64,000 nt of DNA from Lysobacter sp. FW306-1B-D06B (GTDB lineage Bacteria; Pseudomonadota; Gammaproteobacteria; Xanthomonadales; Xanthomonadaceae). Of this stretch, positions 27,056 to 36,221 are shown in pieces; the first letter of the stretch is position 1, and each line of letters begins with the position of its first letter. Both the position numbers and the translations under genes were made by a program. Location of the stretch: positions 2,790,001-2,854,000 of the forward strand of contig NZ_CP151802.1 in assembly GCF_038446665.1 (NCBI RefSeq). Direction: 5' to 3'. The notes beneath the pieces were generated by a model, which ran no database searches, was not told the DNA's origin, and saw only the letters and a list, made by a program, of their open reading frames with translations.

Positions 27056-29181
27056 GCGCCGATCCGCAGCGCGCTTATCGATTCACGCAGCAGGCCCACT
27101 GGCGCGCGTGCCTGTCGATCGGCATCGACCCGGGCGCGGTTTCCACCCATACGATCCGGCCCTCCCTGCCGTTTGCCACCGTTGCGCAGCGATTCCCGAG
27201 CCAGGGCGCGCGGGCGCCGGCAGTGGCGCCCGGCGCGCAGGTGCTGTGGCACGACGATGCGACCGACCGCTTGTACCGCCTGTCGCCCGGTGACGACACG
27301 CCCGACATCGGGCCCGCTCCGGCGGCGATCGCGCGTGCGACGAGATTGCTGGTGACGCGTTGGGGCGTGTGGAGCTTGCGCACGGGTTCGCTGCAACGGT
27401 TCGAACTCGACTCGCTCACTCGCCTGGATGTGATCGACCTGTCGCATTGGCGCGCCGTCGATATCGCCGCCGACGGACGCGATGGCGTGTTCGTGCTCGC
27501 CGAACGCGAAGGTCGCTGGCAGGTGCTGCGCGTGGACTGCGCAGGACGGCTCGACGTGACCGCACAGCTGGACGGCGTGCGCGCGGCGACGGCGTTCGTG
27601 TTCCTGCGCACTCGCAAGCGATTCGTGGTGCTCGGCTCGGGTAGTGACGCGCAACTGATGTGGTTCGACGAAACCGGCGGCACCGCGCGCGCAAGGAAGT
27701 CGGTCGCCGCGATGCATCACTGCTTCAGCGCCACCGCGCTCGGCAGCGACGCGCGCGATGCGGTGTTCCTGGCAGGAGTCGACGCCGGCCCGGGCGGCGA
27801 AGCCCGGGTGATGCGGTTCGACGGCGACGGCACCGCGTCCGGCGACATCGTGCTGGATCGCAGGGACGCTCCCGCCACGGGCGTCGCCGCTGCACGCGAT
27901 GCGGTGTACGTGACGGGCCCGGGCGGGCTGTTGCGGTTCGGCGCGGTGCAGGCCGTTCCCGACGACGCCGCCGAGCTGGAGTGCGTGCTCCTCACGCCCG
28001 TACTGCATTCGCCCGATCGCGAGGACGGCCGCCGTTGGCTGCGCATCGAAGCCAACGCGACGCTGCCGCCGGGCACGATGCTTTCCCTGTCGTATGCCTC
28101 CACCAGCGATCGTTCCGTGCGCGATCGCCTTGCAAAACTCGCGGCGGACGACGCATTGACTTCGAGCGAGCGAACGCAGCGCATCCTCGCCGAGCGCGGC
28201 ATCTGGCACGCCCCGATGGCGTTCCAGGGCGCGGATGGCGACAGCACGACGCATTGCGTCGCGCCGCTGTTCGATACGCGCGATCCGTACGTGTGGGTGT
28301 GCGTGCGCATCATCGCCAGTACCGGCGCAGCCGCTCTGCCGGTGCTGAACGAGCTGGCCGTGCTGTACCCCGGCCGCACGCTGATGCAATACCTTCCCTC
28401 GATCTACCGGCGCGAGGAAGCCGTTCGCGACAGCTTCCTGCGTGCACTGGTCGGCGTGCTCGAAACCACCACGCAAGGGCTCGACGCCCGCATCGCCGCG
28501 CTGGGCAGCCATGTGCACCCGGCCACCGCGCCGGAGGAATGGCTCGATGCGATGGCGCGCTGGCTGGGCCTGCCGTGGGACGACACCCTGGCGCAAGCGC
28601 ACAAGCGCTGCATCGTCACGCATGCGCAGGACCTCGCCAGCCAGCGCGGAACGCGTGCCGGCATCGAGACCTTCCTTTCTTGCCTGATGCCGGAGAGGCC
28701 GCGGCGTTTCCGCATTGAAGACGCGATCGCGCAGTTCGGCTTCGCCATCGTCGGCGGCGCCGGCTGCGAGGGCAGCGCGCTTCCGGCGATGCTCGGCGGC
28801 CCGCCGCGCTCGCGTGCGGAACTGGGTGCGGGCGCTCGCCTGGGCCGCATGCGTCTGCCTTGCGATGCAGACATCGGCGCTCCGTGGCGACTCACTGCGT
28901 CCGTGCGGATCGATATCGCAGCGACAGCGGAAGAACGCCGCGCCTGGGCCGGATGGTTGCCGGCCGCGCTCGCTGGCCTGGCGCCGTTCACCACCCGCGT
29001 GCGTGTGCGCTGGATCACCGCGCGTGCCTTGCAGGGTCGGCGACTGGACGCGGGCCTGACCCTGGAAGGAACGATCACGCCCCATCTGGGCGACGACGCC
29101 GTCACCGGCGTGGCCCGACTTCCCGTACGCGGCGCGCGCCTGGGTGCGACAGGCGCCGACGTCGGCACGCGGCTGCTTTGA
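27052..29181 (+). CDS. Tail protein I-like baseplate protein with N-terminal propeller-like region
   Basis: The 709-aa protein has two parts. Residues 1-340 are short repeated beta segments (WGVWSLRTGSLQRFELD, DIAADGRDGVFVLAEREGRW, VFLAGVDAGPGGEARVMRFD), suggesting a beta-propeller. From about 440 comes the conserved tail-protein module: LMQYLPSIYRREEAVRDSFL, LDARIAALGSHVHP, EWLDAMARWLGLPWDD and SQRGTRAGIETFL, known from TIGR02242-type tail proteins. It probably connects baseplate to fibres or feet. Confidence 0.85.
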   Translation: MSADPQRAYRFTQQAHWRACLSIGIDPGAVSTHTIRPSLPFATVAQRFPSQGARAPAVAPGAQVLWHDDATDRLYRLSPGDDTPDIGPAPAAIARATRLLVTRWGVWSLRTGSLQRFELDSLTRLDVIDLSHWRAVDIAADGRDGVFVLAEREGRWQVLRVDCAGRLDVTAQLDGVRAATAFVFLRTRKRFVVLGSGSDAQLMWFDETGGTARARKSVAAMHHCFSATALGSDARDAVFLAGVDAGPGGEARVMRFDGDGTASGDIVLDRRDAPATGVAAARDAVYVTGPGGLLRFGAVQAVPDDAAELECVLLTPVLHSPDREDGRRWLRIEANATLPPGTMLSLSYASTSDRSVRDRLAKLAADDALTSSERTQRILAERGIWHAPMAFQGADGDSTTHCVAPLFDTRDPYVWVCVRIIASTGAAALPVLNELAVLYPGRTLMQYLPSIYRREEAVRDSFLRALVGVLETTTQGLDARIAALGSHVHPATAPEEWLDAMARWLGLPWDDTLAQAHKRCIVTHAQDLASQRGTRAGIETFLSCLMPERPRRFRIEDAIAQFGFAIVGGAGCEGSALPAMLGGPPRSRAELGAGARLGRMRLPCDADIGAPWRLTASVRIDIAATAEERRAWAGWLPAALAGLAPFTTRVRVRWITARALQGRRLDAGLTLEGTITPHLGDDAVTGVARLPVRGARLGATGADVGTRLL

Positions 29182-29199
29182 AGGACAGGAGGAATCGCC

Positions 29200-30675
29200 A
29201 TGCATCGCCAGGCTGACTCACAACGCGAATGCTGTTCCGACGAGGCCTGCTATTCCGGCCTGCGCAACCGCTACTTCGAAGGCAAGCGCCTTACCGCGGA
29301 CGCCTTCCGGGTCGAACAGGATTACCTCATCGACCGCCGACGCCTGCTCAATCGCGCCATCCACGGGTGGGGCGTCGTATACGGCTTCGCGATCCAGGCG
29401 CCACGCGCAGAGCAGGGCGACGGCAGGGCGCTCGGGATCGGATCCGGGCTCGCACTGGACGCCTGCGGCCGCGAGCTGGTTCGCGTGCGCGCGGGCGCGG
29501 TGGGACTGGATGCGGTGGTCGTGCTCGACGCGAAGGGCAGGCGCGTATCGCCGGACGATCCGGATCGACGCGACGAGAAGGAATCGTCGCACGATCGCGC
29601 CGAATGCGATGACGACTGCTGGCTGCTGAGCGTGCACTACGCCGAACAGCCGATGGATCCGGTCGACCTCCACGACCCGTGCAGCTGCGAGCGCAAGGAA
29701 TGGGACCACGTGTGCGAGACGGTGCGGCTCTCGCTGAGGCCCATCCGCTGCGACGCGTGCTGCGCTACTGAAGAGTGCGGGCTGGCCTGCGAATGCGGCA
29801 CCGGCCCGTGCTGCGATGAGCATGCGAACGACAAAGCCGCGCCGGAGGCTGAGCGCAGCGCGACGCACAAGCCAAGGCAACCGGCGCAGCGCGGCGGCTG
29901 CCGCTGCCTGTGCGACCACCTCACGGGCCTTCAACTCGACGAGGACTGCGGCTGCCTGACCGAAATCGACGAGCGATGCGGTCGCGTTCGCGTCGATCTG
30001 CGCCACGGCGTGCCGCTGGCCTGCGTGAAGTTGCAGCGCGACGACTGCGGCAACTGGGGCTTCGGCGATGACGTGGAAGCCTGCGGTCCGCGACGACTGG
30101 TCAAACGCAACGATCTGCTGTTCGACCTGATCCGGGGCTGCGACCTCACGCGGATCAGCGCGATCGGTTGGGCGCCGTGGCATCGGCGGGACGCGCTCGT
30201 GGACTACGGCGACTTCCAGGCGTCGTTCGGCCAGGAAAATCCCGTCAAGAGCGGCCGCAACGTCACGCGCGACTACTGGGTCGAGTTCTCGCGCCCCGTG
30301 CGCGTGGACACCGTGAAGCCCGATTGCTTCTCCATGACGGTCACCATCGCCGAAGACGAAGCCGGTTGGGGAGAGTCGCGTCGCGTACCCATCATCGACG
30401 TCATCACTTCCGGCGGCCCGGACCCGCAACACATCACGCGCGCCGTGCTGGTGGTCGAAGCGGGCTGGGCGGAAGACGCCACAGTGAAGCGGCACAAGAT
30501 CTTCAACAAGGACGAAGCGTTGGTGGAGATCGCCGTGTTCGGCGACTTCATCATCGACTGCAACGGACAGGCCGTGGATGCCAATGCCGTCGGCCTCCTG
30601 CCGGCCCCGACCGGAAACGGTACGCCGGGCGGCACTTTCCATTCGAACTTCCGTGTCGCGCAGAGCGACGCCTAA
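29200..30675 (+). CDS. Cysteine-rich eCIS-locus protein, paralogue 1
   Basis: The 491-aa protein has a conserved opening, NRYFEGKRLTADAFRVEQDY followed by RRRLLNRAIHGWGVVYGFAI, and then a strand GSGLALDACGRELV. The same opening is seen in the next gene. There are 29 cysteines, clustered at about 150-260 (CDACC, CGLACECGTGPCC, CRCLC, CGCL). The C-terminal 150 residues (RDYWVEFSRPVRVDTVKPDC) look like an independent beta domain. No signal peptide. Function is not known; its place after the baseplate genes suggests a peripheral structural part. Confidence 0.75.
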   Translation: MHRQADSQRECCSDEACYSGLRNRYFEGKRLTADAFRVEQDYLIDRRRLLNRAIHGWGVVYGFAIQAPRAEQGDGRALGIGSGLALDACGRELVRVRAGAVGLDAVVVLDAKGRRVSPDDPDRRDEKESSHDRAECDDDCWLLSVHYAEQPMDPVDLHDPCSCERKEWDHVCETVRLSLRPIRCDACCATEECGLACECGTGPCCDEHANDKAAPEAERSATHKPRQPAQRGGCRCLCDHLTGLQLDEDCGCLTEIDERCGRVRVDLRHGVPLACVKLQRDDCGNWGFGDDVEACGPRRLVKRNDLLFDLIRGCDLTRISAIGWAPWHRRDALVDYGDFQASFGQENPVKSGRNVTRDYWVEFSRPVRVDTVKPDCFSMTVTIAEDEAGWGESRRVPIIDVITSGGPDPQHITRAVLVVEAGWAEDATVKRHKIFNKDEALVEIAVFGDFIIDCNGQAVDANAVGLLPAPTGNGTPGGTFHSNFRVAQSDA

Positions 30676-30686
30676 GGAGTTGCGCC

Positions 30687-31505
30687 ATGACCACCACTCC
30701 CAAGCCCCTGGCGATCCACAAGGCCATGTCGACGCTGGTGCGGCCGAAGTTCGGTCCCGGCATGCTGCTCGAGCACGGCGACCTGGAACTGCTGCCTGCC
30801 TACACGCGCGAACTCAACCGGATGATGATCCGGTCGCTGTTCGGATGCGGCGTGGTCTGCGGGCTGCGCGTGGATGCGAGCGAGCACTGCGGCAAGGTCC
30901 GCATCACCGTCGAGTGCGGCCTGGCCATCGACTGCCAGGGCGACCCGGTGCATGTGCCGAAGCGGCAACAGTTCGAACTCGACAGCGAGTGCGATGCGAA
31001 CGTTCCCGGTCCGCTCTGGGTCGTGCTGTGCGGGACCAGCAAATGCTGCGCGCCGAGGACGTCGATGTGCGCATCCGACGAAGACGACGAAGCACCGGCG
31101 CTGTGCACGCGCGAGCGCGACGCCTTCGAGATCCGCGTGCTCGACGCGCCGATGGGCTGCGGATGCCAGGAGTCGGCAGGCCGCGAGGCGTTTCGTGGCT
31201 CGGCATGCAAGTGCGCGGACCCGTCCGATCCATGCCACGCGGACCATTACGCCGGCAGATGCGGCTGCAAGGACGAAGGCTGCGACTGCTGCGATTGCGA
31301 TTGCATCATTCTGGCGCGCATCGACGCGACGGCCGAGCGCGACCGGCCGTGGCGAGCCCATCACAGCGTGCGGCGGTTCATCCGTCCGGTGCTGATGCGC
31401 GATCCGCTGGTGGAACAGGAGCAGGCGGCGCAGTCGCAACCGCAGGACGTCCAGGTTGCGGCAGCGAGGGCGACGACGGGCTCGCCGAAGCGAGGCCCGC
31501 GCTGA
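30687..31505 (+). CDS. Cysteine-rich eCIS-locus protein, paralogue 2
   Basis: The 272-aa protein shares its opening with the preceding one: RPKFGPGMLLEHGDLELLPA, RELNRMMIRSLFGCGVVCGL and VECGLAIDCQGDPV. It has 23 cysteines, with a dense run near 190-225 (CGCKDEGCDCCDCDC). It lacks the C-terminal beta domain of its paralogue. AAGGAG lies 7 bases before the ATG at 30687. It is the last clear structural-type gene before the cargo genes. Confidence 0.75.
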   Translation: MTTTPKPLAIHKAMSTLVRPKFGPGMLLEHGDLELLPAYTRELNRMMIRSLFGCGVVCGLRVDASEHCGKVRITVECGLAIDCQGDPVHVPKRQQFELDSECDANVPGPLWVVLCGTSKCCAPRTSMCASDEDDEAPALCTRERDAFEIRVLDAPMGCGCQESAGREAFRGSACKCADPSDPCHADHYAGRCGCKDEGCDCCDCDCIILARIDATAERDRPWRAHHSVRRFIRPVLMRDPLVEQEQAAQSQPQDVQVAAARATTGSPKRGPR

Positions 31506-31558
31506 TGCCGGCCCCGGGCACGTCATCGTCCGGGGTGTGACGCAGCGCAACGCGTGCA

Positions 31559-34500
31559 ATGGACCGCGAACGCAAATCGGTGAAAGCTTCGACCGTCGAA
31601 CGACGGCCCGTGGCGATCGCGCGCGCGCCCGTGATGGCGGGCCGCGCGAGCGCGATCGGAACGGGCTTGCAGCAGCGCCTCGGCAACCGGGGCACGCAAG
31701 CCATTGCAGGCCAGATCTGCGCCAAATCCAGCGCAGGAATGGCCGCGCCGAGCCATGCGACAACAGGCGCCTCGCTCTCGATCAGCCAGCCAGGGGACAT
31801 CCTCGAACGCGAAGCGGACCACGTGGCCGACCAGGTCATGCGCATGGCGGAAGCACCGTCGGCACCGCATGTTTCGCACGGAGCCACCGATGCGACCATC
31901 CAGCGACGTTGCGCCAAGTGTGAGGAAGAGGAAGACCACACCCAGGTCCAGAGAAAGGAAGCGTCCGCCAATGCCGCACCGTTCAATGCCTCGCTGTCGG
32001 CCAGCATCAACGCGCTGACAGGCAAGGGCAGTGCGCTGCCCTCATTCGCCCGGAACTTCTTCGAGCCACGATTCGGCGCCGACTTCGGTCAGGTGCGCAT
32101 TCACGCCGGCACCGAGGCGGGAAACATCGCCCAGTCAATCAATGCCAGGGCATTCACGGTCGGCCAGAACATCGCTTTCGCGCCAGGCCAGTACGCGCCC
32201 CATTCCGAAGAAGGGCAGCGATTGCTCGCGCACGAACTGACCCACGTGCTGCAGCAGAAGGGCGCGAGCACCGGCACCGTGCAGCGCGACGACGAGCCCG
32301 GCGTGCAGCCGGAAGAACCCGCCACCGAAGCTGCGCCGACGTTCGTCCCCGAAGGAGTCGTGCTGGAGTTGTTGTATCTGCTGGAGCAGGAAGACCCGCC
32401 GGGACAGGAGGAGCACGAAGAAGAATCCGGGGAGGAGCTCAGCGAAAGGGAGAGCCGCTTCCAGGAGGATCTGGACTACGCAACGACCTGGGTCGGACAC
32501 GGCGCGAGTGCCGAGCGCAAGATCCTGATGCTTCGAAGCGAGGACTTCCGGCTTCAGAAGGCCGCCTACCACGATTCGGTCGTGAACTCCTTCGGCAGCG
32601 AGGAGTATCCGGAGGAAGAGTATCTGGCGTGGCTGATCGAAACCTACGACGCACCCTCCAATACCGAGGAAGACACGCTGGCCAGGTTCAAGGCCAACAT
32701 GCTCAAGCCCGATCTCACCGATTCGAGCTTCATCGACGACGAACACATCCAGCAATGGGATGGCGGAAACGCCTTCCCGAACTTCGCCTGGAACATCATC
32801 CACCCGTTGGTGTCGCCTTCGACCGAACTGGTCGAGTCCACGAAGTCCAGGCAACGCGGCACGCAGGCGGCCTACTACGAAAGCTGGAACGACCTGGGCT
32901 GGGATCTTTACGGCAACGGCATTCCCGCGTCGTACAGCCGTTCGTTGGGCATCACGGAGTACTCGACCGTCAAGAAGCGGTCGATCTCCAAGCTGCTGAA
33001 GATGCCCGACATTCCCTGGCTGTATGGGCATTTCGTGATGCATGAAGAAGTGCCCCTGCACACTGCCGCAATGAAGGCCTACACCACGGGCCTCACGGCC
33101 TACGTACTCGCATCGCTTGGACAGGCCGCCCTCGACAAGTGGTTGACGGCGTCCGCATTCCGGTGGAGCTACTTCGACGCTGCGGCCATAAGCGCCTTCC
33201 GCAAGTCGCATCCTTCCGGACTGCGCGCGATCGAGGACTTCTACAACTACGCACCCAGGGGGCTGGCCCTGGGCGCAACGCTCTCGGCCGCCAAGGTCAA
33301 GGCCGGCATTCAAACCAGCGGCGTCAATCCGTACCTGTTCCTCAGCAAGGTCAGCGCGGACGCTCAGGCGATCGGCCCGAATCTGATCAACCAGCTCAAC
33401 GCATCCGAGTTGACGACGTTCGCGAACATACTGGCGAACGCCGACAGCAAGATCATTGCGCTGGAGCCTTCGATCCGACTGATGACCGCCGTGGAATGGT
33501 CCATCACGAAGGGATTCGCCGCGCAGGGCATCGTCGCGCTGCTCGGCAATCTCGACAAGATTCTTTGGGAGATCCTCGAGGAATATGTCAAGGACAAGGC
33601 GGTCAAGAAGGCCGTCATGACCGGCGTCGGATACCTGGGGCCGTGGGGGAGGGCGATCTCGATCATCTACAACCTGCTGGAACTGTTCGATGACGTCCGG
33701 GACAAGATTGAGCTTGCGCTGTTGATCAAGTCGTTTGTCGAGGTGCTGGATGAAGCCAAGCAGTCCAAGGGCGTGGTGCAGACCCAGCAGGCGTCGGCGA
33801 AATTGGCCCAGGTGTACGAGACGACGTTCCAACTGCTGATTCAGAAGCTGGGCCAGAAAGTGCTCTCCAAGGTCTCCGCATCCACGGCAAGGAGGCTGAA
33901 GGAGAAGAGACCCAAGGGCGAGAGGATGGGCGATGCGGAAAGAACCAACCTTCTTGAAGAAGCGCGTCGTGAGAAGGACGCGAAGAAGCTCAAGCCCGAG
34001 TACCTGGAAGCGGAGTTCGCGACGGCGATCCGGTCTCCCGTAAGAGTGGTCGGAGACGCCATCGAAATCGAATTGCCCAATGGCCACCGATGGAAACGCC
34101 AACGGGGTGCAAAGGGCTGGTGCAGGGCATCGGAAGACTGCGTCGGCGACTTCCTCAATCCCGATATCACCGATGAACTGGACTTCTACACCAGGCGGCA
34201 CCTGCCTGACGATTTCGATTACGACGGGTATCCATCCCTTGCGGTCGACGATATCCGCCTGCATCAGACGACCAAGGGCAACTTCGGTGAGGTGGCCTCC
34301 GACCACATGCTCGACAAGCAGTACGCGAACCTGGGCGGAATCACGCGCACCGAGAATCCGGACCGAGGCCCGGGCATCGACAACGTATGGATGCCAAAGG
34401 ATCGAACCCACTTCGATTACACGATCTCCGAGACGAAGTTCGTTCAAGGGTTCGATGGAGATCTGCACACGGTGAAGATGGGCAAGTCGAGGAGCGGGCC

Positions 34501-34714
34501 GCAGTTGAGTGACAGCTGGATCACCGGAAGGAACTTCAACACGATGAAGCACAGGCTGGAGGAGGTTGTCGGAGAGGACATGGCCGGCCGGATACGTTCC
34601 TCCGTTCGCAAGAACCGCGTGGAGAGACTGTTGATCGTGGTGAATGAAACCGGAAGGACCTGGGTGTATGAAGTGGACAGTGGCGGAAAGGCGTACAGAT
34701 TGAAGCCCGACTGA
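31559..34714 (+). CDS. Probable eCIS cargo: DUF4157 metalloprotease-like domain plus C-terminal nuclease-like domain
   Basis: The 1051-aa protein starts with a leader L37QQRLGNRG, then a DUF4157 (eCIS core) domain: EREADHVADQVMRMAE at about 84-99, FEPRFGADFGQVRIH and the zinc motif HELTHVLQQ at 225-233. A long helical middle with hydrophobic stretches (about 480-740) follows. The C terminus has GNFGEVASDHML (Glu911), GPGIDNVW (Asp941) and SETKF (Glu958, Lys960), followed by GPQLSDSWITGR. That order fits a PD-(D/E)XK-type nuclease, as in polymorphic toxins. DUF4157 proteins are known to mark eCIS cargo. The ATG has no good ribosome site. Confidence 0.8.
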   Translation: MDRERKSVKASTVERRPVAIARAPVMAGRASAIGTGLQQRLGNRGTQAIAGQICAKSSAGMAAPSHATTGASLSISQPGDILEREADHVADQVMRMAEAPSAPHVSHGATDATIQRRCAKCEEEEDHTQVQRKEASANAAPFNASLSASINALTGKGSALPSFARNFFEPRFGADFGQVRIHAGTEAGNIAQSINARAFTVGQNIAFAPGQYAPHSEEGQRLLAHELTHVLQQKGASTGTVQRDDEPGVQPEEPATEAAPTFVPEGVVLELLYLLEQEDPPGQEEHEEESGEELSERESRFQEDLDYATTWVGHGASAERKILMLRSEDFRLQKAAYHDSVVNSFGSEEYPEEEYLAWLIETYDAPSNTEEDTLARFKANMLKPDLTDSSFIDDEHIQQWDGGNAFPNFAWNIIHPLVSPSTELVESTKSRQRGTQAAYYESWNDLGWDLYGNGIPASYSRSLGITEYSTVKKRSISKLLKMPDIPWLYGHFVMHEEVPLHTAAMKAYTTGLTAYVLASLGQAALDKWLTASAFRWSYFDAAAISAFRKSHPSGLRAIEDFYNYAPRGLALGATLSAAKVKAGIQTSGVNPYLFLSKVSADAQAIGPNLINQLNASELTTFANILANADSKIIALEPSIRLMTAVEWSITKGFAAQGIVALLGNLDKILWEILEEYVKDKAVKKAVMTGVGYLGPWGRAISIIYNLLELFDDVRDKIELALLIKSFVEVLDEAKQSKGVVQTQQASAKLAQVYETTFQLLIQKLGQKVLSKVSASTARRLKEKRPKGERMGDAERTNLLEEARREKDAKKLKPEYLEAEFATAIRSPVRVVGDAIEIELPNGHRWKRQRGAKGWCRASEDCVGDFLNPDITDELDFYTRRHLPDDFDYDGYPSLAVDDIRLHQTTKGNFGEVASDHMLDKQYANLGGITRTENPDRGPGIDNVWMPKDRTHFDYTISETKFVQGFDGDLHTVKMGKSRSGPQLSDSWITGRNFNTMKHRLEEVVGEDMAGRIRSSVRKNRVERLLIVVNETGRTWVYEVDSGGKAYRLKPD

Positions 34715-34794
34715 CGTTGGCGCGGACGTTTCCTGGTGTCCTCGAACGAAGTCCTGTTTCGTTGTCCCAGAAGTGCGCACCGTCGGGATTCGCG

Positions 34795-36195
34795 ATGATC
34801 CATGAGTCCGCCGCAGACCGAAAGACCGACCGTATCGAGCGGCGCCCGATTTCGCCCTCCATCGCGGCCCGACCGTCGAACGAGCGGGAGTCGTCGAGCG
34901 CAACAACGCTCAAGCAGCGTGTTGGCAATCAGGGAATTCGGAATGTGATGGACAGGGCGCGTCTGGCTCAGGCAGACGGGGATGCCCGTGATCCTGCCGA
35001 GCGACAAGGCCTGCAGTCGGATCGTTTCAGGGGCGATGCCCGGCTGGAGAGCATCTTCGATGGAAAGGCGGAGCACTTCCTGCGTTCCGGCGCCACGGGA
35101 AATGCGGTTCTCAAAGTCCAGCAGGCTTTGATGGACCTCGGGTTCCCGCTGCCAAAGTGGGGCGCGGACGGGAGCTTCGGCAATGAAACCGCAAGCGCGG
35201 TTTCAAGGTACAAGGCGCAAGCGGGGATCTCACCTTCCGATCCTGTCGTGGGATCACGGACGATCGCCGCGCTCGATGCGGAAATGCTCAAGCAGCCGCC
35301 GGCGCCAACCTGCATCGACGGCCCCGTCAGCATGGAAGCAGAGCCGCTTCCGCCGATTCCACTGCCGAGCATCACCAGGATCAACGGCAATGAGCTGCTC
35401 GACGTGGTCAGGAAGCGGCAGGTGTCTCGTGCGCACATCCCGGAGAATTCGCCGTTGGGCGCGAACATTCCTGGCTTCGATAACTTGAAGCCGGTGAGCG
35501 TGCGCACGGAACCTGTTTTGCCGGAGCCGTGTTTCAAATGCATCGCGGATTGGGAACTGCCTCAACCCAGGTTCGAGATCTTCATCACCGTCGGCGATTT
35601 CTCGGATGAGCCGGACCGCAGTTTCCCCGTGCAGGATCAAAGTGTCTCGGGCTGCCCGTACGAAACGGGAGGAACATTCAAGAAGGTCATAAAACGAGTG
35701 ATGCCCGAGGTCGAGCCGATGATTCTTGGTCAGGAATTGGAGCACTGGTCGGATTTCGTGCTCACTTACTCGCTGATCACGGGAAGGTTCCTGTCCAATG
35801 TCAGAAGGCTCACGCCGGAAAGAACGCATCTTCGGGGCAAGGACCATGACGATTGCGTCGGCAAGGTAGAGCGATTCCTCCTCGAAACGTCCACGTTCCC
35901 GTGGCAGCCTGCGATCTCCTACTACGGAGCGCTGTCCGGGTATCTGGTGGACCATGTCTACAGCGACACGACCACGAAGCGCGAAAGCGATCACTCCGCG
36001 GTATCGGTCCCTCCACGGGGCAAGAAGCCGGTGTTCCCCAACATCGACCACACGGTCAATCCCTTTACCTGCAAGGCCTTCTACCGCAAGTTCGACAAGA
36101 CCATGTCCACAGGCCTGCCAGGCCCACCTTTCAGTTCGCTGATCGAAGACAAGGAGGCGTACATTCCGGCGAAGCGTCCCTGGAACAGCCTCTGA
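34795..36195 (+). CDS. Probable second eCIS cargo with peptidoglycan-binding domain
   Basis: The 466-aa protein has a leader L39KQRVGNQGIRNVM like the leader of the preceding cargo. Residues about 93-160 form a PG_binding_1 domain (FLRSGATGNAVLKVQQALMD, DGSFGNETASAVSRYKA, VGSRTIAALD). The remaining 300 residues are not recognised; EHWSDF near 330 and HDDCVGKVERFL lie in a conserved-looking alpha-helical part. The frame opens at a TTG (34717), but the ATG at 34795 is more likely. A cell-wall-binding module on an injected protein suggests action in the envelope of the target, which is inference. Confidence 0.7.
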   Translation: MIHESAADRKTDRIERRPISPSIAARPSNERESSSATTLKQRVGNQGIRNVMDRARLAQADGDARDPAERQGLQSDRFRGDARLESIFDGKAEHFLRSGATGNAVLKVQQALMDLGFPLPKWGADGSFGNETASAVSRYKAQAGISPSDPVVGSRTIAALDAEMLKQPPAPTCIDGPVSMEAEPLPPIPLPSITRINGNELLDVVRKRQVSRAHIPENSPLGANIPGFDNLKPVSVRTEPVLPEPCFKCIADWELPQPRFEIFITVGDFSDEPDRSFPVQDQSVSGCPYETGGTFKKVIKRVMPEVEPMILGQELEHWSDFVLTYSLITGRFLSNVRRLTPERTHLRGKDHDDCVGKVERFLLETSTFPWQPAISYYGALSGYLVDHVYSDTTTKRESDHSAVSVPPRGKKPVFPNIDHTVNPFTCKAFYRKFDKTMSTGLPGPPFSSLIEDKEAYIPAKRPWNSL

Positions 36196-36221
36196 GTGCA
36201 CGCGTCGCCACGGACGTCATT

